Shown here piece after piece: positions 39,301-51,300 of a stretch of 64,000 bases of DNA (positions within the stretch are counted from its first letter, which is position 1; every line of letters begins with the position of its first letter). The position numbers were made by a program, and so were the translations under genes. The stretch is from Leptasterias polaris (taxonomy: Eukaryota > Echinodermata > Asteroidea > Forcipulatida > Asteriidae): the NCBI GenBank assembly GCA_037783415.1, contig JAZGTN010000025.1, positions 4,526,001 to 4,590,000 on the forward strand, written 5' to 3'. The notes under the pieces were generated by a model, which was given only the letters and a program-made list of their open reading frames with translations, was not told where the DNA came from and searched no databases.

Positions 39301-42300
39301 ACCAACTTTTATTGAGTGATCTGAAATCATGAAACACAGAAGCACCCAAAAAATTAACTGTTTGCTGAAACCGAGTTTTAATGAGCGAAAAAAACGTTCA
39401 TTCGTTGGGACAAGGAAAAGATTACCTTCAGCACATCCCAAGACGGTTAACTCAATAGTTGCTCCACTCACACCTAGGACATCAATGAAGTTGACCTGGA
39501 GTTCCTTTATACCTTGTAGTAATGGTTCGTCGGTGGAAAATATCTTCACTTCTGATTGAATGGCCTCAATAGAAAGGGTAAACTGTGAACAGGACAATGA
39601 AGGTATTTGCTTTACTACAAAATAGTAATCAATGACCGCATTTTATAAAATAAAATATAAAACAAGTAAAACATGTGTATTAGTATTTAAGTGCTCTCGC
39701 TCACCTCCCCGTTTGAATCATCGGTCACTACTTGCTTGAAATCTGTCTCGTCTACTTTCTTAACAAACACTGTGAACGTGATCTTGACTGACTGAGGTGC
39801 AGTTGAACCAGCCTTTGGTGTGGTCTTTCCTTCTGATTGCCCGGCAGTGACACTTGATGTGGTTTTCTTCAAAGTAATAAGAACTCCACGAAGATTGATA
39901 CTGTTTGTGAACTCTCGCTCTAAGACTGCACTTCTGCCAACAGCCTGCTCAATTGGTAACTTGGAAAATGATAGCAAGTGTGTGTCATTGGCATTGACGA
40001 GATCTCCTCTTGTCTTGTCTTTTGACTCTACACCATTTTCGCTATCCATATTTTGAAGACAGTACCCTGAAAAGACAGAAATGTGTGATAAATACACCAG
40101 ACGGATTGATCAGAGGAAAGGTTGTTGCTATAGTCGATTTTACTTCTCATATGAGATGACTCCAATTTATTTTATTCGCATAACAATTTGGGTACACTGG
40201 TTAACGTCATCAATACAGAACTCATTAGTGTTTCTAAATGGATTAAAGCCAACAAATTATCCCTCAACATTGATAAAACTTGTTTTATGTTGTTTAGCAA
40301 TACAGCCAGTTCAATTCCTACTGATATTTTGTACGATAATTATCCTGTTAATCAAACCAACTGTACTAAATTTCTGGGTCTTTTTATTGATGAAAAATTA
40401 TCATGGAAATGTCATGTAAATTATCTATGTAAATTAATTTCAAGAAATATTGGTATTATTAACAAATTGAAATATTGTTTTCCCTCTGATATTTTGTATA
40501 ATATTTATAATGCGTTAATTTTGCCTTATATCTCCTATGGTATTCTGGCCTGGGGCAACACAAGCTCTTGTCTTTCTAATAGAATTTTTGTTTTACAGAA
40601 AAGGGCATTGCGTGTTATTGACCGTGCAGAATTTAGAGCTCATTCTAATCCATTGTTTTTTAACCACAATACTCTTAAAATTAATGATATGTATTCACTC
40701 CAGCTAGGAATGTTTATGCATCAGCTTGTTGCTCATAAATTACCTAATTCGTTTGAACAAATGTTTGTGACTAATGCAAATATTCATCAATATTATACCA
40801 GACAGTTTAATGATCTCCATGTTCCATTTATACATACTGCTCTTGCAAAGAAATTTGTCATTTATCAGGGTACAACGTATTGGAATTCACTAAGTCAAGC
40901 TCTAAGAAGTATTAGTAGTCGTTTTTTATTTAAGAAAAAACTTAAGCTTCTGCTTTTGGAAAAATATTGTTCTCAATAATAATTTTACTTAGCTGTGATA
41001 GATTCATTGTATGATCCCCTGTCTAGGTTTTTCTTGTACTTGTTTTTGTTATGTCCAGTTTGTGTTGGTCCTTGTTTATTTTTTGTGCAACTTAAGTTTA
41101 CTTCTGTATTGTTAAATGTAACCTGAGTAATCTTTATTTATTTTGACATAATTACTTTCTTTCTACACATTAAGGGCCTTTCCACTCGACAAGCTTGCTT
41201 TTTGGAGAAGCCCGCCGCTTAATCGTATATGTTTTTTTTTTATACCGTCTGTAAATCTTTTGTTTTTTTTTGATTAAGTGGAAATAAATTGATTGATTGA
41301 TTGATTGATTGATATAACCTAAATAATGTAAGTCTTACCTTTTGTGGTTGAAAGCTGAGATGTTGTTGAGGTTGTTGTTTGTTCTGTGCTTGTCTGAGTT
41401 GGTGTTGTAACTGCCATGGTGCTTGTGGATTCTTCGGTTGTGGTCGTTGGTGTTGTCACCGAGACTGTTGTAGTTGCTAACTGAGTTGTGGTAAATTCTA
41501 CGACCAAAATAAGGACAAAATTGGTATTAGAATACTTTTTAATACTTGGAAAATAAAAGGGTCTGAAGACAATTCCTGTCAAAGCGTTGCGTATAGGTAT
41601 CGAGCATTTGTTTTATAAATGAATGTCTCAGGTTCGAGAGACTGAAATACTGTTTTCCTGCTACTACCAGCTTACCTTCTGCACAGCCCAAAACATGTAG
41701 TTCTAAAGTAGCAGAATCAACACCGGTGACCTGTAGGACAGACACACGGAATGCCAAAACCCCTTTAAGGGTTCCATCTGCACTCTTCAGGAGCATCTGC
41801 GATGGTTGCTTACTGACTGGTGTGAATGTGATCACCTGAGAGGAAAGAATAGTTAAACAAATTCAGAAAGTCCTCCTCACCCTTTGTGCACACATTTTTT
41901 AACAAACTGTTAGAAACTTGACTCTGATAATAAAGGTGTAAAAGTATTTCTAATTTCTCACCTGGGCTTCTTGCATGCCTTCTAGCAACAGGGGCTTAAA
42001 GTCAATGTCTGTTTCTTTCTTGGTGAAGAATTTAAGTGTCACAGACACAGGTTCCTCAGTTCCAGTCGTAGATGGTGTCGAAGATGATGATGATGAGATA
42101 AGCCGTATGCTGATTGCTCTGATAAAGGCAGTTCGTGTTAATTTTCCGTCAACACTGGGCAGATCATTGTCTCCTTCAACGAGAGGCAAGCTGTCCAACG
42201 TGATGTAAGTTGTGCCATTTTCTACTTGTATAGTAATTAGATCTGAGGTAGACATTAAGCTTTCCTGAAGGCCTGCTTCACCATCCATATTCTCCAAACA

Positions 42301-45300
42301 GTAACCTGCAGATAAATACGTTATTAATGGTATCAAATTTGTCACGTATGTCGGTGCAAAAACCTAAAGTTTTAAGGCTAGTCTGATTATCAGTTAACCT
42401 AAATTACCTGGAGTTGTTGGTAGCTGAGGAGCTGTGGTGCTAACGGTTGTGCTAGTTGTGGTTTGTGTAGTCGTCGAGACTTCTAAAATGGCAAACAATA
42501 TTTTAGGTTAATTAATCCATCTGAGGTGATGATCAAGGTTAACCAACTTTTATTGAGTGATCTGAAATCATGAAACACAGAAGCACCCAAAAAATTAACT
42601 GTTTGCTGAAACCGAGTTTTAATGAGCGAAAAAAACGTTCATTCGTTGGGACAAGGAAAAGATTACCTTCAGCACATCCCAAGACGGTTAACTCAATAGT
42701 TGCTCCACTCACACCTAGGACATCAATGAAGTTGACCTGGAGTTCCTTTATACCTTGTAGTAATGGTTCGTCGGTGGAAAATATCTTCACTTCTGATTGA
42801 ATGGCCTCAATAGAAAGGGTAAACTGTGAACAGGACAATGAAGGTATTTGCTTTACTACAAAATACTAATCAATGACCGCATTTTATAAAATAAAATATA
42901 AAACAAGTAAAACATGTGTATTAGTATTTAAGTGCTCTCGCTCACCTCCCCGTTTGAATCATCGGTCACTACTTGCTTGAAATCTGTCTCGTCTACTTTC
43001 TTAACAAACACTGTGAACGTGATCTTGACTGACTGAGGTGCAGTTGAACCAGCCTTTGGTGTGGTCTTTCCTTCTGATTGCCCGGCAGTGACACTTGATG
43101 TGGTTTTCTTCAAAGTAATAAGAACTCCACGAAGATTGATACTGTTTGTGAACTCTCGCTCTAAGACTGCACTTCTGCCAACAGCCTGCTCAATTGGTAA
43201 CTTGGAAAATGATAGCAAGTGTGTGTCATTGGCATTGACGAGATCTCCTCTTGTCTTGTCTTTTGACTCTACACCATTTTCGCTATCCATATTTTGAAGA
43301 CAGTACCCTGAAAAGACAGAAATGTGTGATAAATACACCAGACGGATTGATCAGAGGAAAGGTTGTTGCTATAGTCGATTTTACTTCTCATATAACCTAA
43401 ATAATGTAAGTCTTACCTTTTGTGGTTGAAAGCTGAGATGTTGTTGAGGTTGTTGTTTGTTCTGTGCTTGTCTGAGTTGGTGTTGTAACTGCCATGGTGC
43501 TTGTGGATTCTTCGGTTGTGGTCGTTGGTGTTGTCACCGAGACTGTTGTAGTTGCTAACTGAGTTGTGGTAAATTCTACGACCAAAATAAGGACAAAATT
43601 GGTATTAGAATACTTTTTAATACTTGGAAAATAAAAGGGTCTGAAGACAATTCCTGTCAAAGCGTTGCGTATAGGTATCGAGCATTTGTTTTATAAATGA
43701 ATGTCTCAGGTTCGAGAGACTGAAATACTGTTTTCCTGCTACTACCAGCTTACCTTCTGCACAGCCCAAAACATGTAGTTCTAAAGTAGCAGAACCAACA
43801 CCGGTGACCTGTAGGACAGACACACGGAATGCCAAAACCCCTTTAAGGGTTCCATCTGCACTCTTCAGGAGCATCTGCGATGGTTGCTTACTGACTGGTG
43901 TGAATGTGATCACCTGAGAGGAAAGAATAGTTAAACAAATTCAGAAAGTCCTCCTCACCCTTTGTGCACACATTTTTTAACAAACTGTTAGAAACTTGAC
44001 TCTGATAATAAAGGTGTAAAAGTATTTCTAATTTCTCACCTGGGCTTCTTGCATGCCTTCTAGCAACAGGGGCTTAAAGTCAATGTCTGTTTCTTTCTTG
44101 GTGAAGAATTTAAGTGTCACAGACACAGGTTCCTCAGTTCCAGTCGTAGATGGTGTCGAAGATGATGATGATGAGATAAGCCGTATGCTGATTGCTCTGA
44201 TAAAGGCAGTTCGTGTTAATTTTCCGTCAACACTGGGCAGATCATTGTCTCCTTCAACGAGAGGCAAGCTGTCCAACGTGATGTAAGTTGTGCCATTTTC
44301 TACTTGTATAGTAATTAGATCTGAGGTAGACATTAAGCTTTCCTGAAGGCCTGCTTCACCATCCATATTCTCCAAACAGTAACCTGCAGATAAATACGTT
44401 ATTAATGGTATCAAATTTGTCACGTATGTCGGTGCAAAAACCTAAAGTTTTAAGGCTAGTCTGATTATCAGTTAACCTAAATTACCTGGAGTTGTTGGTA
44501 GCTGAGGAGCTGTGGTGCTAACGGTTGTGCTAGTTGTGGTTTGTGTAGTCGTCGAGACTTCTAAAATGGCAAACAATATTTTAGGTTAATTAAATCCATC
44601 TGAGGTGATGATCAAGGTTAACCAACTTTTATTGAGTGATCTGAAATCATGAAACACAGAAGCACCCAAAAAATTAACTGTTTGCTGAAACCGAGTTTTA
44701 ATGAGCGAAAAAACCGTTCATTCGTTGGGACAAGGAAAAGATTACCTTCAGCACATCCCAAGACGGTTAACTCAATAGTTGCTCCACTCACACCTAGGAC
44801 ATCAATGAAGTTGACCTGGAGTTCCTTTATACCTTGTAGTAATGGTTCGTCGGTGGAAAATATCTTCACTTCTGATTGAATGGCCTCAATAGAAAGGGTA
44901 AACTGTGAACAGGACAATGAAGGTATTTGCTTTACTACAAAATACTAATCAATGACCGCATTTTATAAAATAAAATATAAAACTAGTAAAACATGTGTAT
45001 TAGTATTTAAGTGCTCTCGCTCACCTCCCCGTTTGAATCATCGGTCACTACTTGCTTGAAATCTGTCTCGTCTACTTTCTTAACAAACACTGTGAAAGTG
45101 ATCTTGACTGACTGAGGTGCAGTTGAACCAGCCTTTGGTGTGGTCTTTCCTTCTGATTGCCCGGCAGTGACACTTGATGTGGTTTTCTTCAAAGTAATAA
45201 GAACTCCACGAAGATTGATACTGTTTGTGAACTCTCGCTCTAAGACTGCACTTCTGCCAACAGCCTGCTCAATTGGTAACTTGGAAAATGTTAGCAAGTG

Positions 45301-48300
45301 TGTGTCATTGGCATTGACGAGATCTCCTCTTGTCTTGTCTTTTGACTCTACACCATTTTCGCTATCCATATTTTGAAGACAGTACCCTGAAAAGACAGAA
45401 ATGTGTGATAAATACACCAGACGGATTGATCAGAGGAAAGGTTGTTGCTATAGTCGATTTTACTTCTCGTAAAACCTAAATAATGTAAGTCTTACCTTTT
45501 GTGGTTGAAAGCTGAGATGTTGTTGAGGTTGTTGTTTGTTCTGTGCTTGTCTGAGTTGGTGTTGTAACTGCCATGGTGCTTGTGGATTCTTCGGTTGTGG
45601 TCGTTGGAGTTGTCACCGAGACTGTTGTAGTTGCTAACTGAGTTGTGGTAAATTCTACGACCAAAATAAGGACAAAATTGGTATTAGAATACTTTTTAAT
45701 ACTTGGAAAATAAAAGGGTCTGAAGACAATTCCTGTCAAAGCGTTGCGTATAGGTATCGAGCATTTGTTTTATAAATGAATGTCTCAGGTTCGAGAGACT
45801 GAAATACTGTTTTCCTGCTACTACCAGCTTACCTTCTGCACAGCCCAAAACATGTAGTTCTAAAGTAGCAGAATCAACACCGGTGACCTGTAGGACAGAC
45901 ACACGGAATGCCAAAACCCCTTTAAGGGTTCCATCTGCACTCTTCAGGAGCATCTGCGATGGTTGCTTACTGACTGGTGTGAATGTGATCACCTGAGAGG
46001 AAAGAATATTTAAACAAATTCAGAAAGTCCTCCTCACCCTTTGTGCACACATTTTTTAACAAACTGTTAGAAACTTGACTCTGATAATAAAGGTGTAAAA
46101 GTATTTCTAATTTCTCACCTGGGCTTCTTGCGTGCCTTCTAGCAACAGGGGCTTAAAGTCAATGTCTGTTTCTTTCTTGGTGAAGAATTTAAGTGTCACA
46201 GACACAGGTTCCTCAGTTCCAGTCGTAGATGGTGTCGAAGATGATGATGATGAGATAAGCCGTATGCTGATTGCTCTGATAAAGGCAGTTCGTGTTAATT
46301 TTCCGTCAACACTGGGCAGATCATTGTCTCCTTCAACGAGAGGCAAGCTGTCCAACGTGATGTAAGTTGTGCCATTTTCTACTTGTATAGTAATTAGATC
46401 TGAGGTAGACATTAAGCTTTCCTGAAGGCCTGCTTCACCATCCATATTCTCCAAACAGTAACCTGCAGATAAATACGTTATTAATGGTATCAAATTTGTC
46501 ACGTATGTCGGTGCAAAAACCTAAAGTTTTAAGGCTAGTCTGATTATCAGTTAACCTAAATTACCTGGAGTTGTTGGTAGCTGAGGAGCTGTGGTGCTAA
46601 CGGTTGTGCTAGTTGTGGTTTGTGTAGTCGTCGAGACTTCTAAAATGGCAAACAATATTTTAGGTTAATTAAATCCATCTGAGGTGATGATCAAGGTTAA
46701 CCAACTTTTATTGAGTGATCTGAAATCATGAAACACAGAAACACCCAAAAAATTAACTGTTTGCTGAAACCGAGTTTTAATGAGCGAAAAAACCGTTCAT
46801 TCGTTGGGACAAGGAAAAGATTACCTTCAGCACATCCCAAGACGGTTAACTCAATAGTTGCTCCACTCACACCTAGGACATCAATGAAGTTGACCTGGAG
46901 TTCCTTTATACCTTGTAGTAATGGTTCGTCGGTGGAAAATATCTTCACTTCTGATTGAATGGCCTCAATAGAAAGGGTAAACTGTGAACAGGACAATGAA
47001 GGTATTTGCTTTACTACAAAATACTAATCAATGACCGCATTTTATAAAATAAAATATAAAACAAGTAAAACATGTGTATTAGTATTTAAGTGCTCTCGCT
47101 CACCTCCCCGTTTGAATCATCGGTCACTACTTGCTTGAAATCTGTCTCGTCTACTTTCTTAACAAACACTGTGAACGTGATCTTGACTGACTGAGGTGCA
47201 GTTGAACCAGCCTTTGGTGTGGTCTTTCCTTCTGATTGCCCGGCAGTGACACTTGATGTGGTTTTCTTCAAAGTAATAAGAACTCCACGAAGATTGATAC
47301 TGTTTGTGAACTCTCGCTCTAAGACTGCACTTCTGCCAACAGCCTGCTCAATTGGTAACTTGGAAAATGTTAGCAAGTGTGTGTCATTGGCATTGACGAG
47401 ATCTCCTCTTGTCTTGTCTTTTGACTCTACACCATTTTCGCTATCCATATTTTGAAGACAGTACCCTGAAAAGACAGAAATGTGTGATAAATACACCAGA
47501 CGGATTGATCAGAGGAAAGGTTGTTGCTATAGTCGATTTTACTTCTCGTATAACCTAAATAATGTAAGTCTTACCTTTTGTGGTTGAAAGCTGAGATGTT
47601 GTTGAGGTTGTTGTTTGTTCTGTGCTTGTCTGAGTTGGTGTTGTAACTGCCATGGTGCTTGTGGATTCTTCGGTTGTGGTCGTTGGAGTTGTCACCGAGA
47701 CTGTTGTAGTTGCTAACTGAGTTGTGGTAAATTCTACGACCAAAATAAGGACAAAATTGGTATTAGAATACTTTTTAATACTTGGAAAATAAAAGGGTCT
47801 GAAGACAATTCCTGTCAAAGCGTTGCGTATAGGTATCGAGCATTTGTTTTATAAATGAATGTCTCAGGTTCGAGAGACTGAAATACTGTTTTCCTGCTAC
47901 TACCAGCTTACCTTCTGCACAGCCCAAAACATGTAGTTCTAAAGTAGCAGAATCAACACCGGTGACCTGTAGGACAGACACACGGAATGCCAAAACCCCT
48001 TTAAGGGTTCCATCTGCACTCTTCAGGAGCATCTGCGATGGTTGCTTACTGACTGGTGTGAATGTGATCACCTGAGAGGAAAGAATAGTTAAACAAATTC
48101 AGAAAGTCCTCCTCACCCTTTGTGCACACATTTTTTAACAAACTGTTAGAAACTTGACTCTGATAATAAAGGTGTAAAAGTATTTCTAATTTCTCACCTG
48201 GGCTTCTTGCGTGCCTTCTAGCAACAGGGGCTTAAAGTCAATGTCTGTTTCTTTCTTGGTGAAGAATTTAAGTGTCACAGACACAGGTTCCTCAGTTCCA

Positions 48301-51300
48301 GTCGTAGATGGTGTCGAAGATGATGATGATGAGATAAGCCGTATGCTGATTGCTCTGATAAAGGCAGTTCGTGTTAATTTTCCGTCAACACTGGGCAGAT
48401 CATTGTCTCCTTCAACGAGAGGCAAGCTGTCCAACGTGATGTAAGTTGTGCCATTTTCTACTTGTATAGTAATTAGATCTGAGGTAGACATTAAGCTTTC
48501 CTGAAGGCCTGCTTCACCATCCATATTCTCCAAACAGTAACCTGCAGATAAATACGTTATTAATGGTATCAAATTTGTCACGTATGTCGGTGCAAAAACC
48601 TAAAGTTTTAAGGCTAGTCTGATTATCAGTTAACCTAAATTACCTGGAGTTGTTGGTAGCTGAAGAGCTGTGGTGCTAACGGTTGTGCTAGTTGTGGTTT
48701 GTGTAGTCGTCGAGACTTCTAAAATGGCAAAAAATATTTTAGGTTAATTAATCCATCTGAGGTGATGATCAAGGTTAACCAACTTTTATTGAGTGATCTG
48801 AAATCATGAAACACAGAAGCACCCAAAAAATTAACTGTTTGCTGAAACCGAGTTTTAATGAGCGAAAAAACCGTTCATTCGTTGGGACAAGGAAAAGATT
48901 ACCTTCAGCACATCCCAAGACGGTTAACTCAATAGTTGCTCCACTCACACCTAGGACATCAATGAAGTTGACCTGGAGTTCCTTTATACCTTGTAGTAAT
49001 GGTTCGTCGGTGGAAAATATCTTCACTTCTGATTGAATGGCCTCAATAGAAAGGGTAAACTGTGAACAGGACAATGAAGGTATTTGCTTTACTACAAAAT
49101 ACTAATCAATGACCGCATTTTATAAAATAAAATATAAAACAAGTAAAACATGTGTATTAGTATTTAAGTGCTCTCGCTCACCTCCCCGTTTGAATCATCG
49201 GTCACTACTTGCTTGAAATCTGTCTCGTCTACTTTCTTAACAAACACTGTGAACGTGATCTTGACTGACTGAGGTGCAGTTGAACCAGCCTTTGGTGTGG
49301 TCTTTCCTTCTGATTGCCCGGCAGTGACACTTGATGTGGTTTTCTTCAAAGTAATAAGAACTCCACGAAGATTGATACTGTTTGTGAACTCTCGCTCTAA
49401 GACTGCACTTCTGCCAACAGCCTGCTCAATTGGTAACTTGGAAAATGTTAGCAAGTGTGTGTCATTGGCATTGACGAGATCTCCTCTTGTCTTGTCTTTT
49501 GACTCTACACCATTTTCGCTATCCATATTTTGAAGACAGTACCCTGAAAAGACAGAAATGTGTGATAAATACACCAGACGGATTGATCAGAGGAAAGGTT
49601 GTTGCTATAGTCGATTTTACTTCTCGTATAACCTAAATAATGTAAGTCTTACCTTTTGTGGTTGAAAGCTGAGATGTTGTTGAGGTTGTTGTTTGTTCTG
49701 TGCTTGTCTGAGTTGGTGTTGTAACTGCCATGGTGCTTGTGGATTCTTCGGTTGTGGTCGTTGGTGTTGTCACCGAGACTGTTGTAGTTGCTAACTGAGT
49801 TGTGGTAAATTCTACGACCAAAATAAGGACAAAATTGGTATTAGAATACTTTTTAATACTTGGAAAATAAAAGGGTCTGAAGACAATTCCTGTCAAAGCG
49901 TTGCGTATAGGTATCGAGCATTTGTTTTATAAATGAATGTCTCAGGTTCGAGAGACTGAAATACTGTTTTCCTGCTACTACCAGCTTACCTTCTGCACAG
50001 CCCAAAACATGTAGTTCTAAAGTAGCAGAATCAACACCGGTGACCTGTAGGACAGACACACGGAATGCCAAAACCCCTTTAAGGGTTCCATCTGCACTCT
50101 TCAGGAGCATCTGCGATGGTTGCTTACTGACTGGTGTGAATGTGATCACCTGAGAGGAAAGAATAGTTAAACAAATTCAGAAAGTCCTCCTCACCCTTTG
50201 TGCACACATTTTTTAACAAACTGTTAGAAACTTGACTCTGATAATAAAGGTGTAAAAGTATTTCTAATTTCTCACCTGGGCTTCTTGCGTGCCTTCTAGC
50301 AACAGGGGCTTAAAGTCAATGTCTGTTTCTTTCTTGGTGAAGAATTTAAGTGTCACAGACACAGGTTCCTCAGTTCCAGTCGTAGATGGTGTCGAAGATG
50401 ATGATGATGAGATAAGCCGTATGCTGATTGCTCTGATAAAGGCAGTTCGTGTTAATTTTCCGTCAACACTGGGCAGATCATTGTCTCCTTCAACGAGAGG
50501 CAAGCTGTCCAACGTGATGTAAGTTGTGCCATTTTCTACTTGTATAGTAATTAGATCTGAGGTAGACATTAAACTTTCCTGAAGGCCTGCTTCACCATCC
50601 ATATTCTCCAAACAGTAACCTGCAGATAAATACGTTATTAATGGTATCAAATTTGTCACGTATGTCGGTGCAAAAACCTAAAGTTTTAAGGCTAGTCTGA
50701 TTATCAGTTAACCTAAATTACCTGGAGTTGTTGGTAGCTGAGGAGCTGTGGTGCTAACGGTTGTGCTAGTTGTGGTTTGTGTAGTCGTCGAGACTTCTAA
50801 AATGGCAAAAAATATTTTGCGTTAATTAAATCCATCTGAGGTGATGATCAAGGTTAACCAACTTTTATTGAGTGATCTGAAATCATGAAACACCGAAGCA
50901 CCAAAACAATAAACTGTTTGCTGAAACCGAGTTTTAATGAGCGAAAAAACGTTCTTTCGTTGGGACGTTGTGGGTGTTGTCTCATGGATTGCATTTCAAT
51001 TGAAAGCACTCTACTTCGATTTCAATTGAAATGCAATCCGTGAGACAATAATTGTGCAAGTTATGTTTGAAATAAAAATCAAAAGCAAAATGAATAGATA
51101 CGGTCAAAGCTAATGCCATACACAACAAACACATATATAGGCATAAAAGTCTTGTATTAACGAACTGTACCCATTGATGTATGTTTACCGGTTGTTGGTG
51201 TTGTAGTTCTTCGCATCCGAGTTGTTGTAATGACTTGATTTAAACTTGTAACAGCTGGAGCTGCAAACAGAAAACGAAAACAAGAACATTGCAGAAACTG

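Larger units (their letters stand above)
40153..41311 (+). mobile_element. 5'-truncated non-LTR retrotransposon (CR1/L2/Rex1-like LINE)
   Basis: A 1159-bp insertion in the T1-C intron of unit 18, absent from every other unit. It carries the 3' end of a reverse transcriptase reading frame, a 332-bp 3' untranslated region with an AATAAA near the end, and a (GATT)n tail. Comparison with the empty site in unit 19 (ttctcatataacc) gives a 4-bp duplication ATAT at 40149-40152 and 41312-41315, though part may be microhomology with the tail. Orientation is opposite to the host gene. The intact frame and single copy suggest a recent insertion that followed array expansion. Confidence 0.9.

Noticed and set aside
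40081..40419. Plus-strand frame of 112 codons across the left LINE border
   Set aside because: It begins in host sequence and runs in a different frame from the reverse transcriptase; it is a chance frame over the junction.
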